A DNA stretch of 64,000 nucleotides from Gloeocapsopsis crepidinum LEGE 06123 (GCF_015207655.1 NZ_JADEWN010000002.1:88385-152384); one strand, 5' to 3'; positions 55,483 through 64,000 are shown, counted from the stretch's first letter. Translations and numbers: made by a program. The notes: a model not told the origin generated them from the letters alone.

Positions 55483-56745
55483 CTACTTACTTAATAATAG
55501 TTTTTCAGCAACGCGCTTGCTAAACAAATCAGTGATTAATGGACCAACTAAGCAAGTGACTACAATGTAAGCAATCACAATATTAAAGATTCCTTCATCA
55601 ATTAAGTTAGCACTCTTACCAAATACTGCAATAACTAATACCAAAGCAGCACGAGACATTGTTAAACCAAAAACTGTCATCACCTCTGCAAAAGTAAACT
55701 TAAAAGCTAGTCCAGCTAACCATGATGCTAAAAACTTAGCACCAATAGCTCCGGCGATCGCAAAACAAGTAACTCCTAAATATTCAGGCTTGGTAAAAAA
55801 TATCTTAGGATTTGATAAAATACCAACAGTCACTAAGAAAATAGGAATAAATAAGCTATTACCGACAAACTCAACTTGTTTCATTAAAGGACTTTGTAGT
55901 GGCACTAAGCGATTAAGTGCAAGTCCAGCAATAAATGCTCCAACAATAGGATCAAACCCTATAATCAAAGTAACCGAAGCGACAACAAATAAGCAGGCAA
56001 GAACAAACACGAATTGGCTAGATAATTCGGTATTTTTTTCTAAAAACAAACGTCCTATTTTAGGAATTCCCCAAAGAGAAACTATAACTAATAAAGGCAA
56101 TAAAAATAAAAGCTTAATCCATAAAAATGCCCCAACACTAGCACTATGGATAGACTGTACAATTGACAGACTTGTTAAAGTGAGAACTGACGTCACAATA
56201 GTACCGCCGACTGCAACTGATACTATTTCTTGTTGTGCTATTCCGACTCGCACCACAATGGGATAAGACACGAGAGTATGCGGAGAGTAAATAATTCCTA
56301 GAAGTACAGCAGCAAGCAAACTAGAAGTAATAAGCTGACCAGATAAAAAGCCTACATAAAAGGGAATCCCAAATGTGAGTAAACCAAAGATTAGTACGCA
56401 CAGCCCTAAGCGTTTCATCTTTGTCAAATCCATCTGCATTCCTGCTATGAGCATAATATAAAGCAGACCAAATTTTTCTAACCCTTGCAAAAGTGATTGG
56501 CGATGCAAAAGTAATTGTTGAGATTGTTCTAAACCCAAGGAGGATACTCCTACAATACTTCGATCTAAGATACCTAAAATATTTGTACCTAAAACTGTAC
56601 CCAAAAGAATCAAAACCACTAACGATGGAATTCGTAAAATTGTGGCGATCGCAGGTGCAATCAAAATAGTGAGTAATAAAACTCCAAAAATATAAACTGG
56701 ATCTATGAGCGGTAGATTTTGATACACATTAAGCATAGCTACCAT
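55483..56745 (-). CDS. CPA2-type cation/proton antiporter
   Basis: Kef/NapA-like Na+(K+)/H+ antiporter, 420 residues, about 12 hydrophobic helices. The family motif is visible in GFDPIVGAFIAGLALNRL, carrying the conserved Asp near residue 265. LGIIYSPHTLVSYPIVVRVG replaces the usual helix with its ion-binding Thr-Asp. No C-terminal KTN or regulatory domain. ATG start. The small membrane protein upstream on the same strand lies 50 bp away and may form a unit. Confidence 0.85.
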   Translation of the reverse strand: MVAMLNVYQNLPLIDPVYIFGVLLLTILIAPAIATILRIPSLVVLILLGTVLGTNILGILDRSIVGVSSLGLEQSQQLLLHRQSLLQGLEKFGLLYIMLIAGMQMDLTKMKRLGLCVLIFGLLTFGIPFYVGFLSGQLITSSLLAAVLLGIIYSPHTLVSYPIVVRVGIAQQEIVSVAVGGTIVTSVLTLTSLSIVQSIHSASVGAFLWIKLLFLLPLLVIVSLWGIPKIGRLFLEKNTELSSQFVFVLACLFVVASVTLIIGFDPIVGAFIAGLALNRLVPLQSPLMKQVEFVGNSLFIPIFLVTVGILSNPKIFFTKPEYLGVTCFAIAGAIGAKFLASWLAGLAFKFTFAEVMTVFGLTMSRAALVLVIAVFGKSANLIDEGIFNIVIAYIVVTCLVGPLITDLFSKRVAEKLLLSK

Positions 56746-56795
56746 AATTACTGCATCTAAAATTTCAACAATATCAAGATTTATCTAAAGAAAAA

Positions 56796-57221
56796 TTACA
56801 ACCACTGTCCACCATGAAAGCGCCAGCGTAGGAAGAGAATTCGCATAATTACTTGCGCAGAAATATATACGCTTAACCACACTAAACTGTAGTGCAACGC
56901 GAACCAAAATAGCGAAGTTTCTTGAGGTATTCCTGGTAAATGAAAGATTTTTAAAATTACCGCTAAAAAAGCTGCTTCCCAAATTCCTGCTAATAGTTGT
57001 AAAACTCCTGGCCAATCGCGATCCCAACGAAACTTTTGCAGATAGTCATAAACTATATCCCAAGCAATACCAAAGATAGCAACATAACCAAGTACCCAAA
57101 AAAAACTGAAACTTGCCTCTGGTCTGAGATAACCCAAAGCAAAAGGCGATGTTACAAACGCACCAATTGTAGCCAACAACAATAACCGAGTTTGCCAACG
57201 ACCAAGTAAGGTAGGAGTCAT
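56796..57221 (-). CDS. small polytopic membrane protein, unknown
   Basis: 141 residues with four hydrophobic helices, about residues 12-30, 38-58, 75-95 and 108-130. Trp-rich (RWDRDWPGVLQLLAGIWEAAF). Looks like a conserved cyanobacterial membrane protein; no function. ATG start. Same strand as the antiporter after a 50-bp gap. Confidence 0.7.
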   Translation of the reverse strand: MTPTLLGRWQTRLLLLATIGAFVTSPFALGYLRPEASFSFFWVLGYVAIFGIAWDIVYDYLQKFRWDRDWPGVLQLLAGIWEAAFLAVILKIFHLPGIPQETSLFWFALHYSLVWLSVYISAQVIMRILFLRWRFHGGQWL

Positions 57222-57503
57222 AATTATTCTAAGAAATGAAAAGTTTTACAAGTGTATTTACCTTGCCGCGAAATAACTTGTGAATTGAGTTTTCTAGTTG
57301 TAAGGTTTCACGTTTTTCACTTGAGAAGTACAAGTAATTTGAAATTAGTATCTTATAGTCAACAACTAAAAGCTTGCAGTTTTGTGCAATTTTGCCGTCT
57401 AAAAACTCTGATGCTTATCTTAGGTCACTCAAATATCTTGAAAGAAAAGCAATAGAGAGTGCCGTCTTAGAAAACAGAAAACACTTAGTAATAACTAAAT
57501 AAA

Positions 57504-57535
57504 AAAAATCTCCAAACAATGTTTAGAGGATTTTT
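57504..57535 (+). promoter_or_regulatory. hairpin covering the ribosome binding site of the FHA-protease gene
   Basis: AAAAATC-TCC-AAAC (57504-57517) pairs imperfectly with GTTTAGAGGATTTTT (57521-57535). The only Shine-Dalgarno candidate, AGAGG (57525-57529), lies inside the stem, 9 bp before the ATG at 57539. It could also be a terminator of an upstream transcript (T-run on the right), but no upstream gene reads in that direction. Confidence 0.45.
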
Positions 57536-57538
57536 CTC

Positions 57539-59788
57539 ATGCGTAAAAGATACTTATTTATTGCCATCGTATCGGCAGTTTTACCTTTACTCTTCAAGTC
57601 AGCCGCTACTGCACAACAAGTAGTTGGAGACAATGAACGTCTTGCCGCTGAGGCTGAACCTGCTGTAGTACGTATTGTTGATGGCTGCTTTGGTACTTAT
57701 GTTTATAACAATAGAGAATATGACCAAAGTGCTGGAGGCATTGGTTCGGGTTTTTTTATTAATTCCAATGGCTACATTGCTACAAATGCCCATGTAACTG
57801 AGTTTGGTTATAAAGGTGAAAATGCTTGCAGAGAGACTCTTTTTGCCAGATTTCTGAGAGAAGTAGCCCAGCAAGATTCTAGATTAAGCCAGCTTCTTAA
57901 TAGTTCTAATCCTTTAACTCGTCGAGATGCAGTAGCTTTGATGAGGCAAGAGTCTAGATTGAAAGATTTTGAGTTTGTGCATCACGTTATTCTCCCAAAC
58001 CCAAACCAAGACCCTGTTGCTTTTGAAATTAAGTCTTATGGTGAAACCACGGGTCAAAATAATGCTAAGGACGTGGCAATTATCAAAATTGATATTGAAA
58101 ATACACCCAGCTTACAAATGGCGGAAAACTCTAATCGGGTAAGAATTCAAGATCACGTAACAGTAGTTGGATATCCAGCAGCAGCTGATGACTTTGATAG
58201 CAACATCTTGAGTAGAGGATCATTTTTTGAAGCATCGTTTACCGATGGTAGAGTTTCAGCGAGAAGAAACCTTGCTAGCGGAACACCTATTCTCCAAATC
58301 AGTGCCCCAGCAACAAATGGTAATTCTGGCGGACCTATTCTTAATAACCAAGGTGAGGTGATTGGTATGCCTACATTTACCTTATCGTCTAATGGTCAGC
58401 AGGTATCTGGCTTCACTTTTGTTATCCCTACAAATACAATTATGGAGTTTGTTAGACAGGCAGGTACGACTAATGAGCAAGGAGTAGTTGATGAGGTTTA
58501 CCGCGAGGGGCTTGAATTATTTTTCAATGGTCAATATCAAGAAGCGATCGCCAGGTTTGAAGAAATCAGAAATCTCTTTCGACCGCATTCTGAAGCAGAT
58601 CGGTTAATTCAGGAAAGTCAGCAAGCAATTAGTACAGGGAGAGGAAGTTCAAGTACGAACCCAACCCCAAGCCCAACACCAACGAATTCTCCAACTCAGA
58701 TTCCCAGTGATAATAGCGGCTTAAATAACTTTCTTCGTAATATTCCTCCTTGGGGAGTTCCATTCCTAATTGCTTTACTTATAGGAATTCCATCTGTAGT
58801 ATTGTTGATGCGTCGAAATCGCATATCGAATCAATCTAATCAGTCTACCTACGGTAACAACTACCCACCACCTAACACACCACCAGCCTCACCGCCACCG
58901 CAACAGTCGCCAATTCCTCATTTCTCGACGCAGCCGCAAAATTTCGGTAGTGGAAGCTACACTGTGCCGAATGTACAATCTTTTCCGTCTACTGTACGCG
59001 AAGGATTCGGTAGTGATACAACCTTTACAACTCAAGTCACACATTTTGGTTCAATTACTTGCACCTCAGGGATACTTGCTGGAAAAACGTTTCCTATTCC
59101 TCCTGAAGGACTTTCTATAGGACGCGATCGCACTTGTCAGGTGGTGATTGACGATCCTCGCATTTCAAAAGAACACTTGTGGATTGGATTGCGAAATAAT
59201 TCTGTCATAGCGATAGATCAGAAATCTAGTAATGGTACTTACTTAAATAAGGCAGGATACCAACGAATTAATGAGGTTTTTCTCAAGCCAGGCGATGAAT
59301 TAATCCTAGCGGATGGAGTTGTTAAATTCCTTTATAATGCACCCTCAAGCATAGTATCAAATCAAACAGTCGCTGCTGCAAAACAGAACGGCGATCGCAC
59401 GGTAGTAGAAATAGCCAGACTTGGTACGATTACATGTACATCAGGAGTATTAATAGGACAAAAATTTGAGATTCCGCTAACAGGGCTTTGTATAGGGCGC
59501 GATCGCCAAGCCCAAATTGTCATTGATGATAGTCGAGTATCTAAGCAACACCTGTGGATTGTACCGCGTGATGGTCGCGTAGCTGTTGTCGATAAGGGTT
59601 CAACCAATGGTACTTATCTCAATCAACTAGGTTCTGAACGAATTAAAGATGTTGTTCTCAATTCTGGAGACACAATTATTCTCTGCGAAGGAGATGTGGC
59701 GCGGTTTCAGTACCAAGATGACAAAACGACGATTGAAAATAAACCAGCACTCGCATTGCAACCATCTCAGAATGGCACAGGAGCATAA
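57539..59788 (+). CDS. transmembrane trypsin-like protease with tandem FHA domains
   Basis: 749 residues. Signal sequence 1-25; serine protease domain with triad H85 (TNAHVT), D178 (AKDVAII) and S263 (NGNSGGP); a helical stretch with EGLELFFNGQYQEAIARFEEI; transmembrane helix about 405-425; a Pro-rich linker (435-475); two FHA domains near 505-590 and 630-720. Both have GRDR, SKEH or SKQH and SSNGTYLN or STNGTYLN, so both look able to bind phosphothreonine. Topology puts the protease outside and FHA domains in the cytoplasm. The kinase gene follows 38 bp downstream, so they are likely co-transcribed. ATG start. Confidence 0.9.
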   Translation: MRKRYLFIAIVSAVLPLLFKSAATAQQVVGDNERLAAEAEPAVVRIVDGCFGTYVYNNREYDQSAGGIGSGFFINSNGYIATNAHVTEFGYKGENACRETLFARFLREVAQQDSRLSQLLNSSNPLTRRDAVALMRQESRLKDFEFVHHVILPNPNQDPVAFEIKSYGETTGQNNAKDVAIIKIDIENTPSLQMAENSNRVRIQDHVTVVGYPAAADDFDSNILSRGSFFEASFTDGRVSARRNLASGTPILQISAPATNGNSGGPILNNQGEVIGMPTFTLSSNGQQVSGFTFVIPTNTIMEFVRQAGTTNEQGVVDEVYREGLELFFNGQYQEAIARFEEIRNLFRPHSEADRLIQESQQAISTGRGSSSTNPTPSPTPTNSPTQIPSDNSGLNNFLRNIPPWGVPFLIALLIGIPSVVLLMRRNRISNQSNQSTYGNNYPPPNTPPASPPPQQSPIPHFSTQPQNFGSGSYTVPNVQSFPSTVREGFGSDTTFTTQVTHFGSITCTSGILAGKTFPIPPEGLSIGRDRTCQVVIDDPRISKEHLWIGLRNNSVIAIDQKSSNGTYLNKAGYQRINEVFLKPGDELILADGVVKFLYNAPSSIVSNQTVAAAKQNGDRTVVEIARLGTITCTSGVLIGQKFEIPLTGLCIGRDRQAQIVIDDSRVSKQHLWIVPRDGRVAVVDKGSTNGTYLNQLGSERIKDVVLNSGDTIILCEGDVARFQYQDDKTTIENKPALALQPSQNGTGA

Positions 59789-59844
59789 TACCTGCTGTAT
59801 GTCAACTCAAAAGTAGAAATTAAAACTTGCTGGAGATACAGGCG

Positions 59845-61887
59845 ATGATAGGCAAGATACTAGGCGGACGTTACCGAGTTACTGAAATCCTAGCTGCGGG
59901 AGGTTTTAGTGAAACCTATGTTGCTGAAGATATTCATCGACCGCATTATCCCAAATGTGTTGTTAAGCATCTCAAGCCTACTAGTAGCGAACGTGGCTTG
60001 CTAGAAAGCGCAAGACGATTGTTTAAATCGGAAGCAGAAACGCTGGAACAGTTGGGTAAAAATGACCAAATTCCTACTTTGTTGGCTTATTTTGAAGAAA
60101 ATCAAGAATTCTATTTAGTACAAGAGTTTATTAATGGCAATACCCTAAGCGAAGAGTTAATTTCTGGTCAGCCTTGGTATGAAAGCCAAGTTTTGCAATT
60201 GTTGCAAGAAGTCTTAAGAATTCTGGTATTTGTACACAGTTATAAACTGATTCATCGAGATCTCAAACCTAGTAATTTAATGAGAAGAAAGGAGGATAAC
60301 CGATTAGTCTTAATTGACTTTGGTTCAGTTAAGCAAGCATGGATGCAAGTTGTAGCAATGCCAGAACAGACTGGTGCAACGATCGCGATCGGTACTCCTG
60401 GTTATATGCCTACCGAACAAGGAAGAGGAAAACCGCGCCCTAACAGCGATATCTATGCACTGGGCATCATTGCTATTCAAGCCATTACTGGGTTACACCC
60501 CTCCCAATTGGAAGAAGATGTTGATACAGGTGAAATGCTTTGGCAACATCAGGCACACATTAGCAACGAGCTAGCAGCAATCTTATCGAAAATGGTGCGC
60601 TATCATTTCAAAGAACGCTACCAAACAGCAGCAGAAGCACTACAAGCACTCCAGCTCATCATTAACCGAGACAAAATTCACTTGGATACTGTAGTTGTAC
60701 CATTACCACTCAATACGCCTCAAACACCTGATTCCTCTCAAAAAGCCATTCCAGTCACTCGCGTCAATTCATCAGTACAGGCAAAAATTCCAACACCCTC
60801 TACTGTCATTACTGCTGAACCACCACAAAAACTTAATTCGCTGCAACTGACAGTTCTTTCATCACCAACATCATCAAATAAAGAAGCAAAGCCAGAGGTA
60901 ACAACACTCAATCAATCACTCACTCAACTTAAACTGCAGAAAAATTATCTTGCTACTCTCTTACACAAGCCATATCATTTGTGGTTTGGAGCAGGAATTA
61001 CTGCTGCAGTGATGAGTTTGGTTGCTGGTTATACTGTATTTTGGCAACCACGAGCAATGAGTCATCAAGCGTTAGAGCAACTGCAGGCTTTAAAAAACCA
61101 AGGCAATTACCAAAAGTGCGCTAGTCAAAATCCTACACTACCTAAAGATTCCATTTTCTTTATTCAAGCACAAGCAATCATTCAAGAATGTCAGTTGGCT
61201 GAAGCGCAAAAATTAGCAACTAATCGCAGTTTTCAAGCAGCGATCGCGGCAGCTAGCAAAATCCCCCAAGATGCTGCAAATTATCAACAAGCCCAGCACT
61301 CAATTGGGCAATGGTCTAACAATATTCTTGACGTAGCCCAAAATCAATATCAGTCTGGCAACCTCAACGAAGCGATCGCGATCGCTAAAGTGATTCCTGC
61401 AGATAGCCCAGTTCACAGCAAATCTCAAGCTGCAATTCAGCAATGGCAGCTTGAATGGGAAAAAAATACTTCTCACTGGCAAGCAGCACAAAAAGCTTTA
61501 GATCAAAAGAATTGGCAAGTGGTTCTAAACGAAGTTGCAAAAATGGATAGTACTTCGTATTGGCAAGCAAAAATTCAGCCAATTGAGAAAGAAGCAGAAA
61601 CTCAGATTGCTGCAACTAAACCCAAGCCTCAAGTTGCAAGAACAACGCGATCGCCAGTGACTTCTGCTGCAACCAACACTACACGCAATCGCACCATCAC
61701 TCGTACGACTAGACAGCCAACCCGTATTACCCGTTCTACTTCCAGACAACCAACGCGTACTGCCGCCCGTTCTACCACTCGTATCTCCAGACAACCAACG
61801 CGCTCAAGTTCCAAACCACGAACAGCTGCTAAACCTGCAAATCCTACCCGTACCAAACCTTCTGGATGGAAAGTAGAAACTCGGTAA
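59845..61887 (+). CDS. transmembrane Ser/Thr kinase with Thr/Arg-rich extracytoplasmic tail
   Basis: Kinase domain 1-270: G-loop LAAGGFSETY, Lys in CVVKHLKP, HRDLKPSNLM with Asp139, LIDFGSVKQ and GTPGYMPTEQ. Ser/Thr-rich linker, transmembrane helix about 379-401 (LWFGAGITAAVMSLVAGYTVFW), an extracytoplasmic helical repeat region, and a tail of about 85 residues with three RQPTR units and many TRT, TTR. Cationic, possibly wall-binding. I use the ATG at 59845 (MIGKILGGRYRV); TTG at 59827 would add six residues. Same operon as the FHA-protease, a likely phosphoacceptor or partner. Confidence 0.9.
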   Translation: MIGKILGGRYRVTEILAAGGFSETYVAEDIHRPHYPKCVVKHLKPTSSERGLLESARRLFKSEAETLEQLGKNDQIPTLLAYFEENQEFYLVQEFINGNTLSEELISGQPWYESQVLQLLQEVLRILVFVHSYKLIHRDLKPSNLMRRKEDNRLVLIDFGSVKQAWMQVVAMPEQTGATIAIGTPGYMPTEQGRGKPRPNSDIYALGIIAIQAITGLHPSQLEEDVDTGEMLWQHQAHISNELAAILSKMVRYHFKERYQTAAEALQALQLIINRDKIHLDTVVVPLPLNTPQTPDSSQKAIPVTRVNSSVQAKIPTPSTVITAEPPQKLNSLQLTVLSSPTSSNKEAKPEVTTLNQSLTQLKLQKNYLATLLHKPYHLWFGAGITAAVMSLVAGYTVFWQPRAMSHQALEQLQALKNQGNYQKCASQNPTLPKDSIFFIQAQAIIQECQLAEAQKLATNRSFQAAIAAASKIPQDAANYQQAQHSIGQWSNNILDVAQNQYQSGNLNEAIAIAKVIPADSPVHSKSQAAIQQWQLEWEKNTSHWQAAQKALDQKNWQVVLNEVAKMDSTSYWQAKIQPIEKEAETQIAATKPKPQVARTTRSPVTSAATNTTRNRTITRTTRQPTRITRSTSRQPTRTAARSTTRISRQPTRSSSKPRTAAKPANPTRTKPSGWKVETR

Positions 61888-62035
61888 ACAAGGCTTAATC
61901 CTCTACAACTTAGAACTTACACAAAATCTCTTTGAATTCCTCATTATCTTTGCGATCTAGCCTTCGGCAACCCCTGCGGGGAATGTGGTTCGTTTCTCCC
62001 TACTTTTGCGTCAGTTTCTCAACTCAAAACTCAAA

Positions 62036-62069
62036 ATAGTGCCATCCGGCACGCTACGCGAACAAAACT
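62036..62069 (+). repeat. variant type 2 intergenic repeat
   Basis: CAAAATAGTGCCATCCGGCACGC then TACGCGAACAAAACTC: shares the GCTACGC..AACAAAAC end with the 941-973 element but has a GTGCCATCCGGCAC stem at the left. Lies 22 bp upstream of the WD40 gene. Confidence 0.5.
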
Positions 62070-62090
62070 CAAAACTTTCTTAATTTTATT

Positions 62091-63161
62091 ATGTCTCCAA
62101 AAAAACTTTTAATTCACCTGAGTGCTATACTCATAGCTCCAATTTCTGTTCTCCCTAATCCTGTAAGTGTTTTATCTTACCCAGATTCTCAATTCAACCA
62201 ACTAATAGCTCAAAATTCTCAGCAATCTGCAATTAACCAAGTAAAAACACCTTCTTGGCAAAAAGGAACTGTTAATTTATATACGATTGGCTCACAACAA
62301 AACGGGCACTCTCTTCCCGTACGTGCGATCGCCTTTAGTCCTAATGGTCAATTTCTGGCAAGTGGGAGTGCTGATAAAACAATTAAAATTTGGAATTTAC
62401 AAGCGCAAACTTTAGAGCATACCTTGACTCAGAATGCTGCGCAAATCAACTCAGTTGCCTTTAGTCCAGATGGCAAATTTCTGGCAAGTGGGCATCTTGA
62501 TGGCAGCGTTAAATTGTGGAATTGGAGGAACGGAACTCTCCTCAAAACTTTAGCCCGACACTCAGATATTGTGACGTCTGTAGTTTTTAGTCCTGATAGT
62601 CGAACTCTTGTAAGTAGTAGTGGCGACAAACGAATTAAATTATGGAATGTCGAAACTGGAGATCTGCACCGCGAAATTGCTAGTAAGCAATGGGTTACTA
62701 CAATTAGCTTTAGTCCTGATGGCACAACTCTTGCTAGTAGCGGTCTAGGTAAAACTATTGATTTATGGAATCCAGACACTGGTAAACTGCTGCGCGTTCT
62801 TGGCAAGGACACAAAGCCGATATATTCCATTACCTTTAGTCCAGACGGTCAAATACTTGCTAGTGGTAGTGGAGGCACGACGATTAAACTATGGGATGTG
62901 CGAACGGGAAAGGTGCTGCGCACATTAACAGGACATTTACAAGAAGTAACTTCACTTGCTTTTAGCCCAAATGGTCAGTCTTTGATCAGTGGAAGTTGGG
63001 ACAAGACTGTAAAATTGTGGAATATCCAAACAGGACAAACAATCCGTGACTTTCTGGAAAATAGCCAGCGCATTCTAGCTGTTGCTTTTAGCTCAGACGG
63101 AAAAACTTTTGCTAGCGTCAGCGGTGACAGAACGATCAAAATCTGGCGATCGCGAAATTAA
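62091..63161 (+). CDS. secreted WD40 seven-bladed propeller
   Basis: Signal-peptide-like N-terminus (KKLLIHLSAILIAPISVLP), a 50-residue linker, then seven WD40 blades with motifs IKIWNL, VKLWNW, IKLWNV, IDLWNP, IKLWDV, VKLWNI and IKIWRS. Probably extracytoplasmic. 356 residues, no other domain. On the same strand and downstream of the kinase with a repeat-filled 203-bp gap. Shares blade style with the kinase-fused propeller at 50981 and the anchored one at 40388. ATG start. Confidence 0.88.
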   Translation: MSPKKLLIHLSAILIAPISVLPNPVSVLSYPDSQFNQLIAQNSQQSAINQVKTPSWQKGTVNLYTIGSQQNGHSLPVRAIAFSPNGQFLASGSADKTIKIWNLQAQTLEHTLTQNAAQINSVAFSPDGKFLASGHLDGSVKLWNWRNGTLLKTLARHSDIVTSVVFSPDSRTLVSSSGDKRIKLWNVETGDLHREIASKQWVTTISFSPDGTTLASSGLGKTIDLWNPDTGKLLRVLGKDTKPIYSITFSPDGQILASGSGGTTIKLWDVRTGKVLRTLTGHLQEVTSLAFSPNGQSLISGSWDKTVKLWNIQTGQTIRDFLENSQRILAVAFSSDGKTFASVSGDRTIKIWRSRN

Positions 63162-63178
63162 ATACTTTGATAACACGA

Positions 63179-63961
63179 TCATCTAATCAGTTGTGCCGCA
63201 GCATTGAAAAACTGATGACATAGCCCTCGCGTTACCAACAGTGCGGTCATTAAGTTGGCAAAGGCAAGAATAAACAAAACTAAGATTTGGTATGATGCCG
63301 CATCAAGCGGATCGACACCACTCAGCAATTGACCTGTAATGATTCCTGGCAGAGTTACAATTCCCACGACTGTCATTTGATTCAAAATTGGTATGAGTCC
63401 AGCTTTGATGGCATCTCTACGGTACTGTGCGACAGCTTGTTGGGGAGTTGCGCCTAAACTTAAATGCGTTTCAATTTCTAAGTGACTTGCATTAATTGTA
63501 CTGACAAGACGTTCTCCGGCGATCGCTGCGCCATTAATTGCACTACCGAAGACAATTCCGGCAAGGGGAATGAGATACTGTGGTTCATACCATCGTAGGG
63601 GTTGGATAATGAGCAAATTTGTATAAGCTAACGTGACAGCAGTACTCAGAAAAATTGCTCCCCAGACTAGCGGTAAAACCAAAGGAATCTTTTTACTAAT
63701 GCGATTGCGAGCAACAATTGCTGCAATTGTGAGCATCACTGCTAAAATCGCCAAAACAGCCCACAGATTGTCTATTGCAAAGACAAATGCTAGAACATAC
63801 CCAACTACCAACAATTGCAGAATCGTTCTTCCTGCAGCGATCGCGATATTCAACTCTAAACCAATTCTTTCCCATGCAGACAACCCAATGGCGATCGCAA
63901 TTAATCCCACTGCTAAAACTAAATCGAGTAAATCTAAGCTAATTAAACCTGTTGATTCCAT
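63179..63961 (-). CDS. fetB: FetB/UPF0014 family ABC transporter permease
   Basis: 260 residues, seven to eight hydrophobic helices, of the YbbM/FetB family; E. coli FetAB exports iron and gives peroxide resistance. Landmarks: RTILQLLVVGYVLAFVF near the N-terminus, SLGATPQQAVAQYRRDAIKAGLIPILNQMTVVGIVTLPGIITGQLLSG in the middle, and ALLVTRGLCHQFFN at the C-terminus. ATG start at 63961. No FetA-type ATPase lies in the window; it could be to the right. Convergent with the WD40 gene. Confidence 0.87.
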   Translation of the reverse strand: MESTGLISLDLLDLVLAVGLIAIAIGLSAWERIGLELNIAIAAGRTILQLLVVGYVLAFVFAIDNLWAVLAILAVMLTIAAIVARNRISKKIPLVLPLVWGAIFLSTAVTLAYTNLLIIQPLRWYEPQYLIPLAGIVFGSAINGAAIAGERLVSTINASHLEIETHLSLGATPQQAVAQYRRDAIKAGLIPILNQMTVVGIVTLPGIITGQLLSGVDPLDAASYQILVLFILAFANLMTALLVTRGLCHQFFNAAAQLIR

Positions 63962-63975
63962 AATTTTCTTTAATA

Positions 63976-64000
63976 GGGGCGAGGAGTGAGGGGTGAGGGG
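63976..64000 (+). repeat. GGGGTGA-type heptamers at the window edge
   Basis: GGGGCGA, GGAGTGA, GGGGTGA then GGGG, cut by the window end. Same unit as 34064-34091. Confidence 0.65.

Noticed and set aside
57252..57455. 67-residue plus-strand frame upstream of the FHA-protease
   Set aside because: AT-rich intergenic DNA; no ribosome binding site and no family resemblance.
1..64000. tRNA and rRNA genes
   Set aside because: No T-loop-like GTTCRANNC motif with matching acceptor arms was noticed in the gaps and no rRNA signature; a tRNAscan run would settle it.

Overview
The window looks like chromosome from a free-living cyanobacterium. The evidence is the very frequent HIP1 octamer GCGATCGC, the short EF-Ts, the long-N-terminus RecG, a Zam-like RNB protein, GlgB, and a block of Ser/Thr kinases, FHA proteins and WD40 proteins typical of large-genome cyanobacteria. 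Heptameric repeats and palindromic REP-like elements fill many intergenic gaps. A Chroococcidiopsis/Gloeocapsopsis-type or filamentous lineage is plausible, but this is inference; no rRNA or other marker settles it. I found no tRNA, rRNA or CRISPR array.

Layout. 0.2-11.3 kb: housekeeping genes (DedA protein, argG, a glycosyltransferase, rpsB-tsf with a structured leader, a coiled-coil protein, recG, argB, aroK). 11.4-19.7 kb: an NB-ARC STAND ATPase with an N-terminal helix-turn-helix-like region, two small conserved proteins, ubiX with its start inside a REP-like repeat, an RNB exoribonuclease homologue with substituted active-site aspartates, a gene-free stretch that folds into nested stems on paper, a dsRBD-like protein and clpP. 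19.9-34 kb: DUF255 thioredoxin-fold protein, FtsI-type PBP with a probable FtsL, a 47-residue lipoprotein, glgB, accD, a tyrosine phosphatase, a broken DUF29 gene, prepilin peptidase and leuB. 34-46.6 kb: two ABC-2 exporters, an NCS2 purine/uracil permease, a HAD phosphatase, a ferric-reductase-like membrane protein, a membrane-anchored WD40 propeller, a vanadium-haloperoxidase-like enzyme and an S41 protease. 46.7-50.8 kb: a decayed IS5-like element, sucC-sucD and an SDR oxidoreductase.

50.9-63.2 kb is the most unusual part. It is a dense signalling block: two transmembrane Ser/Thr kinases (one with an extracytoplasmic WD40 propeller, one with an extracytoplasmic helical domain and Thr/Arg-rich tail), three FHA proteins carrying four FHA domains (one fused to a two-dinucleotide flavoprotein, one to a zinc ribbon, one a transmembrane trypsin-like protease with tandem FHA domains), a secreted WD40 protein, and a cation/proton antiporter. 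Predicted topology puts kinases and FHA readers in the cytoplasm and propellers and the protease outside the inner membrane. This suggests, without proving, an envelope-to-cytoplasm phospho-threonine circuit whose outputs include redox chemistry and proteolysis. The window ends with a FetB-type permease.
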